Positions 6,085 through 13,903 of a DNA stretch of 13,920 nucleotides are shown here, in pieces. Source of the DNA: F1-120-MAGs118 sp013360535 (lineage in GTDB: Bacteria > Planctomycetota > UBA1135 > GCA-002686595); assembly GCA_026647215.1 (NCBI GenBank), contig JAPKHC010000060.1:1-13920 (forward strand), in the 5' to 3' direction. Positions within the stretch are counted from its first letter, which is position 1; each line of letters opens with the position of its first letter. The notes beneath the pieces were generated by a model, which was given only the letters and a program-made list of their open reading frames with translations, did no database searches and had not been told where the DNA came from. The translations under genes and the position numbers were made by a program.

Positions 6085-8304
6085 ATGGTCGCCCCCATGG
6101 TCCGGGAGCCGCCCGCGCTCTCCCTCCCGCCCTCCACCACCGTGACAGCGTCCCTCTCGAGCCGCCCGACCCGCGTCGCCGTCGTCGGCGCCGGATTCAT
6201 CGCCGAGTTCCACCTCGAGATCCTGCGTGCGACGCCGGGGGTCGAGGTCGTGGCCGTGTGCGATGCGGACCTCGAGCGCGCGCGCTCGGCCGCGCGGCGC
6301 CACAAGGTCGCCGGCGTGGTCGCGAGTGTCCGCGAGCTTCCGGCGCTCAAGATCGACGTCGCGCACGTGCTCGTGCCGCCGCACCTGCACGTCGCGGTCG
6401 CGCGCGAGCTGCTCGAGCTTTCGATCGGCGTCTTCATCGAGAAGCCGCTGGCGCTCGCGTCGGCGGATGCGGACGCGCTGGCGGAGCTCGCGAAGAAGCG
6501 GGGCGTGCCGCTCGCGGTCAACCACAACGCGGTCTTCCATCCGGCCTTCGCGAACGTGCTCGAGCGCGTGCTCTCGGGCGAAGTCGGGCGCGTCGAGCAC
6601 GTGCGCGTGTGCCTGTCGGTGCCGCTGCGCCAGCTCGATGCCGGCGACTTCTCGCACTGGATGTTCCGCGAGCCGCGCAACATCGTGTTCGAGCAGGCGC
6701 CGCATCCGTTTGCGCAGCTGGTCGAGCTCGTCGGCGCGCCGGTCGAGGTGCAGTCGCACGCGCTGGCCTCGCGCGAGCTGCAGCCGGGCCAGATCTTCCA
6801 CGAGCGCTGGTGCATCTCCGGCCGCGGCGAGCGGGGCACGGTCGAGCTGTACCTGCACTTCGGCGCGTCGTTCACGCGCAGCACGCTGGAGGTGCTCGGC
6901 AGCGACGGTTCGCTCGAGGCCGACCTCGCGAACAACCTGACGAGCGGCGAAGAGAAGACGCTCTACCTCGACTTCTGGAACAACTTCCTCGCGGGCTGGC
7001 GCCGCGGCGGCGAGCTGCGCCGCACCGCGCGCAAGGCGCTCGCGAGTTATCTCAAGCTCACGCTCGGACTCGGGCCGCGCGAGGACGCGTTCTTCGCGGG
7101 GATGCGCGGCTCGATCCGCGCGTTCCACGCGGCGCTGCGCGCGAACCAGCCGCTGCCGGCCGACGCCGCGAAGGGCGCGACGGTGCTGCGTTGGTGCGAG
7201 CGTGCGACCGACTGGATCAAGGAAGGCGCTGCCCCCGCCGTCGAGCTCCCGCCGCCGGGTCCCGCGCGCAAGGGCGAGATCGTCGTGATCGGCGGCACGG
7301 GCTTCATCGGCAAGCGCGTGATCACGAAGCTGCTCGAGCGCGACGTGCCCGTGACGGCGGTCGTGCGCCGCGCGCACAGCCTGCCGGCGTTCCTGGTCGA
7401 GGCCGCGCGCGCGGGCCGCGTGCGCCTGGTCAAGGCGAGCCTCGAGGACCCGGCGCAGCTCGGGCCCGCGCTCGCGAACGCTCGTTGCGTGATGCAGCTC
7501 GCGACCGGCAACGGCTCGAGCTGGGAAGCGGTCGAGCGTGCGATGGTGCAAGGCACCGCGAAGATCGCGGAGCAGTGCGTCGAGCAGAAGGTCGGGCGTT
7601 TCCTGTTCGCTTCGACGATCGCGGCGCTCTACCTCGGCGACGCTTCGGCGCCGGCGTTGCTCGATTCGGTCGACACCGATCCCAAGCCGGAAGGGCGTGG
7701 CCTCTACGCGCGCGGCAAGATCGCGACGGAGAAGGCGCTGTTCGAGCTGCACCGCTCGCGTGGCCTGCCGCTGGTCGTGCTGCGGCCCGGCGTCGTGCTC
7801 GGACGTGGCACCGCGTTGCAGCACTCGGGCCTTGGCCTTTGGGTGCGCGACAACCACTGCGTCGGCTGGGGCCACGGCGACCATCCGCTCCCGCTGGTGT
7901 GGGTCGACGACGTCGCGGAAGCCTTCGTGCTCGCGGCGCTGCACGACGGCCCCGAGCTGCACGGGCGTGCGCTGAACCTCGCAGCGAGCGTGCCGCTGAC
8001 AGCGCGCGAGACCGTCGCGGAGCTGCGCAAGGCCTCGGGACGTGCGCTGCAATTCCATCCGCGCTCGCTCGTGCTCAGCCAGACGATGGAAGTCGGCAAG
8101 TGGCTCGTGAAACAGGCCGGACGCCGCAAGGACGCCGTGTATCCGAGCTTCCGCGACCTCGCGAGCCGTTCGCTCGCGCGCAGGCTCGCCTGCGACCTCG
8201 CGCGCGACGTGCTCGGCTGGAAGCCGGTCGAGGATCGGAACCGCTTCCTCGAGGTCGCGGTGCGTTCGATGGCGGCTCCGGGGGCCGGAACCGAGCCGGG
8301 ATGA
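6085..8304 (+). CDS. Fusion of Gfo/Idh/MocA oxidoreductase and SDR-type NAD-dependent epimerase/dehydratase
   Basis: The protein has 739 residues and two enzymes in one chain. The N-terminal half (about 29-390) is a Gfo/Idh/MocA oxidoreductase: the NAD(P)-binding motif GAGFIA at 35-40, the family motif EKP at 119-121, then the C-terminal alpha/beta domain. This family oxidises or reduces sugars and nucleotide sugars. The second half (about 398-725) is an extended SDR: GGTGFIG at 403-409, FAST near the catalytic Ser/Thr, and the catalytic pair Tyr541-Lys545 (YARGK). SDRs of this type are mostly nucleotide-sugar epimerases or dehydratases. The start at ATG 6085 (alternative ATG 6097) is chosen because the frame upstream is low-complexity. 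No Shine-Dalgarno site is seen. The stop overlaps the glycosyltransferase start as ATGA. I infer two steps on one sugar for envelope glycan synthesis. The exact substrate cannot be read from sequence. Confidence 0.85.
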   Translation: MVAPMVREPPALSLPPSTTVTASLSSRPTRVAVVGAGFIAEFHLEILRATPGVEVVAVCDADLERARSAARRHKVAGVVASVRELPALKIDVAHVLVPPHLHVAVARELLELSIGVFIEKPLALASADADALAELAKKRGVPLAVNHNAVFHPAFANVLERVLSGEVGRVEHVRVCLSVPLRQLDAGDFSHWMFREPRNIVFEQAPHPFAQLVELVGAPVEVQSHALASRELQPGQIFHERWCISGRGERGTVELYLHFGASFTRSTLEVLGSDGSLEADLANNLTSGEEKTLYLDFWNNFLAGWRRGGELRRTARKALASYLKLTLGLGPREDAFFAGMRGSIRAFHAALRANQPLPADAAKGATVLRWCERATDWIKEGAAPAVELPPPGPARKGEIVVIGGTGFIGKRVITKLLERDVPVTAVVRRAHSLPAFLVEAARAGRVRLVKASLEDPAQLGPALANARCVMQLATGNGSSWEAVERAMVQGTAKIAEQCVEQKVGRFLFASTIAALYLGDASAPALLDSVDTDPKPEGRGLYARGKIATEKALFELHRSRGLPLVVLRPGVVLGRGTALQHSGLGLWVRDNHCVGWGHGDHPLPLVWVDDVAEAFVLAALHDGPELHGRALNLAASVPLTARETVAELRKASGRALQFHPRSLVLSQTMEVGKWLVKQAGRRKDAVYPSFRDLASRSLARRLACDLARDVLGWKPVEDRNRFLEVAVRSMAAPGAGTEPG

Positions 8305-9428
8305 GCGTGGCCGTCCCCCACCTCGTCCACGTGTTCTCGACCTTCGTGCCCGCGGGCCCGCAGGTGCGGACGGTGCGGCTGTTCGAGGCCTACGGGGGCA
8401 GCGCGCGGCACACGCTGATCGCGATGGACGGCCGCACGGACGCGCGGGCGTTGCTCGCACCGGGCCTGAGCGTCGACTTCGCGCCGCCGCCGCCAAAAGC
8501 GGGCTCGCTCGCGACCCTGCTTCGCCTGCGCAAGGAGCTCGCGCGGCTCGCGCCCGAGCGTGTGTTCACCTACAACTTCGGCGCGATCGACGCTGTGCTC
8601 GCGGCGCGTTCGCTGGGGCTGCCGGTCGTGCACCACGAGGACGGCTTCCTGCCGGACGAGGCGCGCGGCTTCAAGCGCCGGCGCATCTGGCTGCGGCGCC
8701 TCGCGCTGCGTGGCGAGGTCGACGTCGTGGTGATCAGCGAGAACCTGCAGCGCATCGCGCGCGAGCTGTGGCGCGTGCCCGAGAAGCGCCTGCACTTCGT
8801 TCCCAACGGCATCGAGGTCGAGCGCTTCCGCGTCGCGGACGGCAACGCGGCGCTGCGCGAACGGCTCGGCATTCCGCGCGCTGCGCTGGTGGTCGGCGCG
8901 GTCGGGCACCTGCGACCGGAGAAGAACGTGCCGCGCCTGCTCGCGGCACTCGCGCATGTCGCGCCGCGCCTCGACGTGCACGCGCTCGTGCTCGGCGACG
9001 GCCCGGAACGAGCGCGCATCGAAGAGCTCGCGCGCTCGCCCGCGCTCGCCGGCCGCGTGCACCTCGTGGGGTACCACTCCGATCCGCGCGAGCACTACCG
9101 CGCGATGGACGTGTTCGGGATCGTGTCCGACACCGAGCAGATGCCGATCGCGCTGCTCGAGGCGATGGCGAGCGGCCTCCCGGTGCTCGGCACCGACGTC
9201 GGCGACGTGCGTGCGATGCTTCCCGCGGCGCAGGGGGACTTCGTGGCGAAACTGGACGATTCCACCGACGCCAAGCTCGCGGCGGCGCTCGCGCGCCTGT
9301 GCGAATCCGCCGACCTGCGGCGTGACTTGGGGCGGCACAACCGCGCCCGCGTGGCCGAGCGCTACAGCCTCGACACGATGGTCGCTCGGTACCGCGCGCT
9401 CGCCGGGCTCCCGCCCCAGGCCTCCTGA
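8301..9428 (+). CDS. GT4-type glycosyltransferase
   Basis: The protein has 375 residues and a GT-B fold. The N-terminal acceptor domain starts VPHLVHVFSTFVPAGPQ, where GPQVR takes the place of the usual glycine-rich loop near the substrate. The domain linker is followed by HFVPNGIEVERF. The C-terminal donor-binding domain holds GHLRPEKNV with Arg205 and Lys208, which contact the donor phosphates in this family, and the E-x7-E signature EQMPIALLE with Glu279 and Glu287. No membrane segment is visible, so the enzyme probably works at the cytoplasmic face of the membrane. It transfers a sugar from a nucleotide-sugar donor to a lipid, glycan or protein acceptor that cannot be named. The 4-base overlap with the fusion enzyme gene suggests coupled translation, and the fusion enzyme may supply or modify its sugar. 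Confidence 0.88.
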   Translation: MSVAVPHLVHVFSTFVPAGPQVRTVRLFEAYGGSARHTLIAMDGRTDARALLAPGLSVDFAPPPPKAGSLATLLRLRKELARLAPERVFTYNFGAIDAVLAARSLGLPVVHHEDGFLPDEARGFKRRRIWLRRLALRGEVDVVVISENLQRIARELWRVPEKRLHFVPNGIEVERFRVADGNAALRERLGIPRAALVVGAVGHLRPEKNVPRLLAALAHVAPRLDVHALVLGDGPERARIEELARSPALAGRVHLVGYHSDPREHYRAMDVFGIVSDTEQMPIALLEAMASGLPVLGTDVGDVRAMLPAAQGDFVAKLDDSTDAKLAAALARLCESADLRRDLGRHNRARVAERYSLDTMVARYRALAGLPPQAS

Positions 9429-9429
9429 G

Positions 9430-9453
9430 GGCCCGGGGAAGCCCCGCGGGGCC
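9430..9453 (+). terminator. GC-rich hairpin after the glycosyltransferase gene
   Basis: GGCCCGGGG pairs with CCCC and GGGCC around an AAG loop with a three-base bulge, starting one base after the stop codon. No T-run follows, so it is a weak terminator candidate or simply an RNA-stabilising 3' end. Confidence 0.3.
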
Positions 9454-9498
9454 GATCCGGAGGGCCTGCGCGCGGTCGATCCCGCGCGCAACGGAGCC

Positions 9499-9504
9499 TA
9501 TGAT
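9499..9504 (+). promoter_or_regulatory. Candidate -10 box for the AceE-like gene
   Basis: TATGAT matches the sigma-70 -10 consensus at five of six positions and stands out in this GC-rich gap. The position 17 bases upstream reads TCGATC, a poor -35 box. Transcription would begin about 75 bases before the ATG at 9588. The 159-base gap and hairpin before it agree with a new transcription unit here. Confidence 0.3.
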
Positions 9505-9587
9505 CTGCGGACTTCGAAACCGCGCCAGAGTCAACGAAATACGAAGCTCCCCCCGCGGCCGCGCCAACCCTTCGCGCGCCCCTCACC

Positions 9588-12506
9588 ATGAGCCACGAAC
9601 TCCGCGACCAGCCGGCAAGGCCCCAGATCCCGCTCCACGAGCGTCCCGCCACCACGCCCTCCAAGCTGATGAGCCAAGTCCAAGACCTGTCGACGCGCCC
9701 CGGCGCCGGAGCGCTCTCCCCCGCCCAGGTGCGCGTGCTCGAACGCATCGCCGGCCGCGCCTTCGCCCAGACGCAGGCGATGATCTGGCACGCCAACCAT
9801 CGCAAGGACAAGCGTCCGGGCGATCCCAAGGTCGGCGGCCACCCCGCGTCCTGCGCGAGCTCGATCCACATCCTCGCCGCGTTGCACCTCGCGGTGCGCG
9901 AGCCCGCCGACTACGTGTGCTGCAAGCCGCACGCGTCGCCGGTCGACCACTCGCTGCACAACCTGATGCAGCTCTTCCGCGGCCAGGACGGCGAGTGGAT
10001 GACGCCCGAGGCGAGCGCGCACGCGATGTACACGCTGCGCGCCTTCAAGTCGGCGGAGCACCCGGAGGTGTTCCAGAGCTACCACGCGCGCACCGACCCC
10101 GACTCGTTCCACTTCCTGCCGTCGGGTTCGGTCGGCATCCCGCCGGTGGTGAGCGTGTACCTCGCGCTCGCCTACCGCTACGCGCAAGACCACGGCTGGA
10201 CCGTGCCCGAGGGCGCGCATTTCTGGTCGCTGATCGGCGACAGCGAGTTCCGCGAGGGTTCGCTGCTCGAGTGCCTGCCCGACGTCGCGGAGCGCCAGCT
10301 CGGCAACGTGACGTGGATCATCGACTACAACCGCCAGAACCTCGACGGCACGCGCATCCCCAACCAGCGCGGCCTGCACGGCGCCGACTGCGATCGCATC
10401 GAGCAGACGGCCGTCGCGAACGGCTGGCGCGTGGTGCAGCTGCGCCACGGCTGGTTCCGCGAGAGCTTCTTCGCGCGCGAAGGCGGCGCGGCGTGGCGCG
10501 AATTCCTCGAGAAGCACCTGACGGACTTCGAGTTCCAGATGCTGTTGCTCGCGCACGATCCAGTGCAGATCCGACGGCGCGCGCTCGAGGCCGTCCCGGC
10601 CTGCAAGGTGTTGCTCGACCGCATGACGGACGCCGAAGTCGTGTGCTCGTTCGCCGACGTCGGCGGCCACGACATGGCCAAGATGATCGCGGCGCTCTCC
10701 GAGGCGCGGAAGCAGACGACGCAGCCGACGCTGATCCTCGCGCACACGATCAAGGGCTGGGCCCTCAACTGCTCGGCGGATCCGTCGAACCACTCGGCGC
10801 TGCCCGACGACAAGGAGATCAAGGCGCTGCTCGAGCGCGCCGGTCTCACGTGGGAGGCGCCGTTCGGCCTGTACGACGAGTCGAGCGACGAGGGCCGCTG
10901 GCTCGCGGCGCGCCGCGACCACTTCCGCGCCGGCATCGCCGCGCACCACGCGCTGCGCGAGAAGAACCGGGCCTGGGTGCGCGAGCAGATCGCGCGCGAC
11001 GGCACGATTCCCGAGTCACTGCAGATCGACCTGTCGCTCTTCCCGCTCGCGCACACGCAGTGGATGTGGGGCCAGCTCGCGAGCAAGCTCGTGCGCATCG
11101 GCACCGCCGACGAGGGCGGCCCGCAGATGTCCGGCTCCAAGGAGCTGACGCAGCACGAGCAGCGCTGGAAGACGGCCGCGGACTTCGTGCTCACGCTCTC
11201 GCCGGACGTCGGCACGTCGACCAACGTGTCGCCGGTGATGGACCAGCGCATCTACGGCCCCAAGGCGGACGTCGACGACACGGCCGCGCGCGAGGTGCGC
11301 CACCCTTCGCTCGTCACCCACGAGGAAGTCTGGACGCGCCACATCCGCTTCGAGATCGCCGAGGCGAACTGCATGAGCGCCGCGGCGAGCTTCGGGAAGA
11401 TGGCCCACTACACGGGCCTGCCGTTCTTCCCGGTGATGACGGTCTACGACTTCTTCATCAAGCGCGCGCTCGACCAGCTCTACTACAACCTCTACTGGGG
11501 TGCCGAGTTCGTGATCATGGGCACGCCGAGCGGCGTCACGCTCGCGCCCGAGGGTGCGCAGCACTCGTGGAAGTCGGACATCCAGATTCCCAACCTGATC
11601 ACGTGGGAGCCGGTGTTCGCGCTCGAGGTCGACTGGATCCTCTCGGACGCGATCAAGCGCCACATGGAGGACACCAACGAAGGCCGCCGCGGCGTGCTGA
11701 TCCGCGCCGTGACGCGCGCGATCCCGCAAAAGCTGCTGCTCGACAACGTGCGCGCGCAGGCGAAGTCGAAGGTGCCGGGCTCGTGGAGCGGCGCGCTCGC
11801 GCCGAAGGGCTCGGACTGGAGCGACGGCACCGACGAGGGGCACGTGGCGACGCTTCCCGATGACGAGCTGCTCGCGCGCGTGCGCGCGGAGTGCCTCGCG
11901 GGCGCCTACTACCTCGTCGACTGGCGCGGCTACGCGGGCTACGAGCCCGGCGACAACGTCGTGCACGTCTTCGCGATGGGCTCGGTTGCGACCGAAGCCG
12001 TCGAGGCCTCGAAGAAGCTGCTCGAGAAGGGCATCTTCGCCAACGTGATCGTGATCTCGAGCCCCGAGCTGCTGCTCGGCATCCTCGGGCACCAGGACGG
12101 CTACCGCCACCTCAAGGAAGGCCTCGGCGTCGACGGCGACCTGCACGCGGTCGTGCGCGAGCTCTCCGACGAGTCCGACGTCGTCGGCCTCGCGGCGCGG
12201 CGCGTCCCGATCGTCGCCATGTGCGACGGCGAGGCGGGCCTCGTCGACAACATCGGCTCGATCGTCGGCGTGAAGCAGGTGACGCTCGCGGTGCGCAAGT
12301 TCTCCAAGTGCGGCCGCCCCGATCAGGTGTTCGAGCTGCACCACCTCGACGCGGACTCCGTCGTCGAGGCCTGCGGGCAGGCGCTCTCGGAGACCGCTCT
12401 CGAGGACCTGCGCATCTCACGCGAGCTCGTCGAGCGCCTCGCCGGCCGCAGCGCCCCGCGCCGCGACTGGCGCGAGCTGTGGCCCGACGCGAGCTCGGCG
12501 CACTAG
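9588..12506 (+). CDS. Homodimeric pyruvate dehydrogenase E1-like (AceE-like) thiamine diphosphate enzyme
   Basis: The protein has 972 residues, against about 890 for E. coli AceE, and follows the AceE layout along its length. Family E1 enzymes decarboxylate a 2-oxoacid on ThDP and pass the acyl group to a lipoyl E2. The ThDP/Mg motif begins GDSE at 217-220 and ends with Asn248, keeping the AceE spacing, but Ser219 replaces the usual Gly. VILAHTIKG of AceE appears as LILAHTIKG, followed by His402 in SNHSAL. Glu592 (RFEIAEANC) fits the Glu that activates ThDP, and EGAQH (655-659) matches the AceE segment EGLQH. Pyruvate is the likely substrate, but another 2-oxoacid or a transketolase-like reaction is possible. 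The usual E2 and E3 genes are not next to it. ATG 9588 is the first start; ATG 9669 is an alternative. Neither has a Shine-Dalgarno site. A Nudix gene follows after 18 bases. Confidence 0.8.
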   Translation: MSHELRDQPARPQIPLHERPATTPSKLMSQVQDLSTRPGAGALSPAQVRVLERIAGRAFAQTQAMIWHANHRKDKRPGDPKVGGHPASCASSIHILAALHLAVREPADYVCCKPHASPVDHSLHNLMQLFRGQDGEWMTPEASAHAMYTLRAFKSAEHPEVFQSYHARTDPDSFHFLPSGSVGIPPVVSVYLALAYRYAQDHGWTVPEGAHFWSLIGDSEFREGSLLECLPDVAERQLGNVTWIIDYNRQNLDGTRIPNQRGLHGADCDRIEQTAVANGWRVVQLRHGWFRESFFAREGGAAWREFLEKHLTDFEFQMLLLAHDPVQIRRRALEAVPACKVLLDRMTDAEVVCSFADVGGHDMAKMIAALSEARKQTTQPTLILAHTIKGWALNCSADPSNHSALPDDKEIKALLERAGLTWEAPFGLYDESSDEGRWLAARRDHFRAGIAAHHALREKNRAWVREQIARDGTIPESLQIDLSLFPLAHTQWMWGQLASKLVRIGTADEGGPQMSGSKELTQHEQRWKTAADFVLTLSPDVGTSTNVSPVMDQRIYGPKADVDDTAAREVRHPSLVTHEEVWTRHIRFEIAEANCMSAAASFGKMAHYTGLPFFPVMTVYDFFIKRALDQLYYNLYWGAEFVIMGTPSGVTLAPEGAQHSWKSDIQIPNLITWEPVFALEVDWILSDAIKRHMEDTNEGRRGVLIRAVTRAIPQKLLLDNVRAQAKSKVPGSWSGALAPKGSDWSDGTDEGHVATLPDDELLARVRAECLAGAYYLVDWRGYAGYEPGDNVVHVFAMGSVATEAVEASKKLLEKGIFANVIVISSPELLLGILGHQDGYRHLKEGLGVDGDLHAVVRELSDESDVVGLAARRVPIVAMCDGEAGLVDNIGSIVGVKQVTLAVRKFSKCGRPDQVFELHHLDADSVVEACGQALSETALEDLRISRELVERLAGRSAPRRDWRELWPDASSAH

Positions 12507-12524
12507 CCGCTCCCCCACGCCCCG

Positions 12525-13118
12525 ATGAACTCCCCCGCCGGATCGAGCGACGCCACGCCGCCGCCCGATCCGGCGCCGTTTGAGCCCTACGGGCTCGTGC
12601 AATCGCGCCGCATCTACGAGTCGCGCTGGGTCAGCCTGCGCGCGGACGACGTGATCTTTCCCGACGGATCGGCGGGTGTGCACCACGTGGTCGAAATCGG
12701 GCCGGCGGTGGTCGTCGTGCCGGTACTCGAGGACGGGCGCTTCGTGCTGATCGGGCAGTACCGCTATCCGCACGGCGAGACGCACTGGGAAGTTCCGGCG
12801 GGCCGACTGTGGACCGGCGAGGACCTGCGCGAAAGTGCCGAGCGCGAGCTGCGCGAGGAAACGGGCGCCGTCGCGCGCGAAATCGTGCAACTGCCGGGCT
12901 TCTACGCGATCAACGGCATCAGCGACCACTACGCGAACGTCTTCGCCGCGCTCGGCTGCAGGCTCGAACACTCGACCGAGCACGAGCCCAGCGAACGCAT
13001 CGTGGTCAAGGTCTTCACTCGCGACGAGGTGCGGGCGCTCTTGCGCACCGGCGCCATCGTCGACGCGTTCTCCTCGCTCGCCCTCTACCGCTACTTCGAC
13101 GTGCTCGACCGCACGTGA
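12525..13118 (+). CDS. Nudix hydrolase, ADP-sugar pyrophosphatase-like
   Basis: The protein has 197 residues. The complete Nudix box G-x5-E-x7-REL-x-EE-x-G-A occupies residues 93-115 (GRLWTGEDLRESAERELREE, then TGA), so metal binding and catalysis should be intact. The preceding EVPAG and the N-terminal beta-strands (VVVVPVLEDGRFVLIGQYRYP) are typical of the ADP-ribose/ADP-sugar pyrophosphatase group, which cleaves nucleoside diphosphate linked compounds. The downstream segment where that group usually has SPG reads ING (129-131), so the substrate is left open. The first 20 or so residues are Pro/Ser/Ala-rich and probably disordered. It follows the AceE-like gene by 18 bases and overlaps a possible GTG start of the next gene, so the three genes probably form one transcript. 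Confidence 0.88.
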   Translation: MNSPAGSSDATPPPDPAPFEPYGLVQSRRIYESRWVSLRADDVIFPDGSAGVHHVVEIGPAVVVVPVLEDGRFVLIGQYRYPHGETHWEVPAGRLWTGEDLRESAERELREETGAVAREIVQLPGFYAINGISDHYANVFAALGCRLEHSTEHEPSERIVVKVFTRDEVRALLRTGAIVDAFSSLALYRYFDVLDRT

Positions 13119-13126
13119 ACCCCTCC

Positions 13127-13903
13127 ATGCTGTTCGTCACGCTGCTCGCGCTAGTTTCCCCGACGGTTTCCACGCATACCGCCGCACCCGCGCTCGTCGT
13201 GCGCCAAGAAAGGAGCGTGCGGGACCGCTTCGTCGAGCTGCACGCGGCGAACGACGAGGCGGGCTGCAAGAAGCTCTGGCTCGACAACCGCCACGAGGTG
13301 CTCTACACGATCGACGCCGACCTCGAGGGAGCGCTCGCGACGTGGGAGAAGTCGAAAGCGAAGCCCGACAGCGCCGCGATCGCGACGATGCAGGCGCGCG
13401 CGTTGTGGGGCGCGAGGCTCGCGAGCGAAGCGTTCGGCCACCCGATCTTTCTCGACTACACGAGCGCGTTCGTCAGCCAGAACGACGCGCAGAAGGCGCA
13501 GTTCCGCGCGGGCCAGAAGACCCACGGCGAGTCCCGTCAGGCGATGAAGGCGGGCGACTGGAAGAAGGCGCAGGAGAAGGCGCGCGAGTGCATCGGCAAC
13601 GCGGCGCCGCTCGGCGATTGGTGGGGCCACGCGATGGGTCTTTCGGCCCTCGGTGCGGCGTTCGTGGGCGACAAGAAGCCCGCGGAAGCGATCCAGCCGC
13701 TCGGCGAGGCCGCGCTGATCTACCGCGACCTCGGGCTCGTGGGCGACGAGTACGGCGAGCTGCGCCTGCTCGCGCGCTGCCTCGTCGACACCGGCGCGAA
13801 GGAACGCGCGAAGGCCGTGATCGCGCGTGCGATCGAGCTCGCGAAGCTCCTCGGCGACGACAAGGGCGCGAGCGAGCTCTCCGAGCTGGCGAAGTCCCTT
13901 TAG
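13127..13903 (+). CDS. Small probably exported alpha-helical repeat protein (TPR-like)
   Basis: The protein has 258 residues and no family I can name. The start MLFVTLLALVSPTVS followed by THTAAPA looks like a short signal peptide, so the product may be periplasmic or a lost-anchor envelope protein. An in-frame GTG at 13115 would overlap the Nudix stop as GTGA and add four residues. Residues from about 20 to the end are helical and rich in Ala, Lys and Glu. The second half (about 125-258) contains helix pairs such as AMKAGDWKKAQEKAREC, AFVGDKKPAEAIQPLGEAA and CLVDTGAKERAKAVIARAIE with TPR-like spacing of small and aromatic residues. TPR repeats serve protein-protein contacts. The role is unknown. 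The stop nearly coincides with that of a possible convergent gene. Confidence 0.75.
   Translation: MLFVTLLALVSPTVSTHTAAPALVVRQERSVRDRFVELHAANDEAGCKKLWLDNRHEVLYTIDADLEGALATWEKSKAKPDSAAIATMQARALWGARLASEAFGHPIFLDYTSAFVSQNDAQKAQFRAGQKTHGESRQAMKAGDWKKAQEKARECIGNAAPLGDWWGHAMGLSALGAAFVGDKKPAEAIQPLGEAALIYRDLGLVGDEYGELRLLARCLVDTGAKERAKAVIARAIELAKLLGDDKGASELSELAKSL

Noticed and set aside
4047..8300. Very long open frame on the + strand running through the antisense of guaB and into the fusion gene
   Set aside because: It reads antisense to guaB and out of frame with the fusion enzyme, and its product is Arg/Ala-rich without domains. Only its last part, from 8301, is the glycosyltransferase. Strong GC at third positions keeps such frames open.
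5599..8496. 965-codon minus-strand frame opposite the fusion gene
   Set aside because: It is the antisense of a gene with clear Gfo/Idh/MocA and SDR motifs, its translation is low-complexity, and it would overlap the guaB start.
7704..9491. 595-codon minus-strand frame opposite the glycosyltransferase
   Set aside because: No domain, start context or codon pattern supports it, and the + strand has GT4 motifs and the ATGA coupling.
9531..10949. Minus-strand frames opposite the AceE-like gene
   Set aside because: They are repetitive Arg/Val/His/Asp-rich translations with no motif, antisense to a clear ThDP enzyme.
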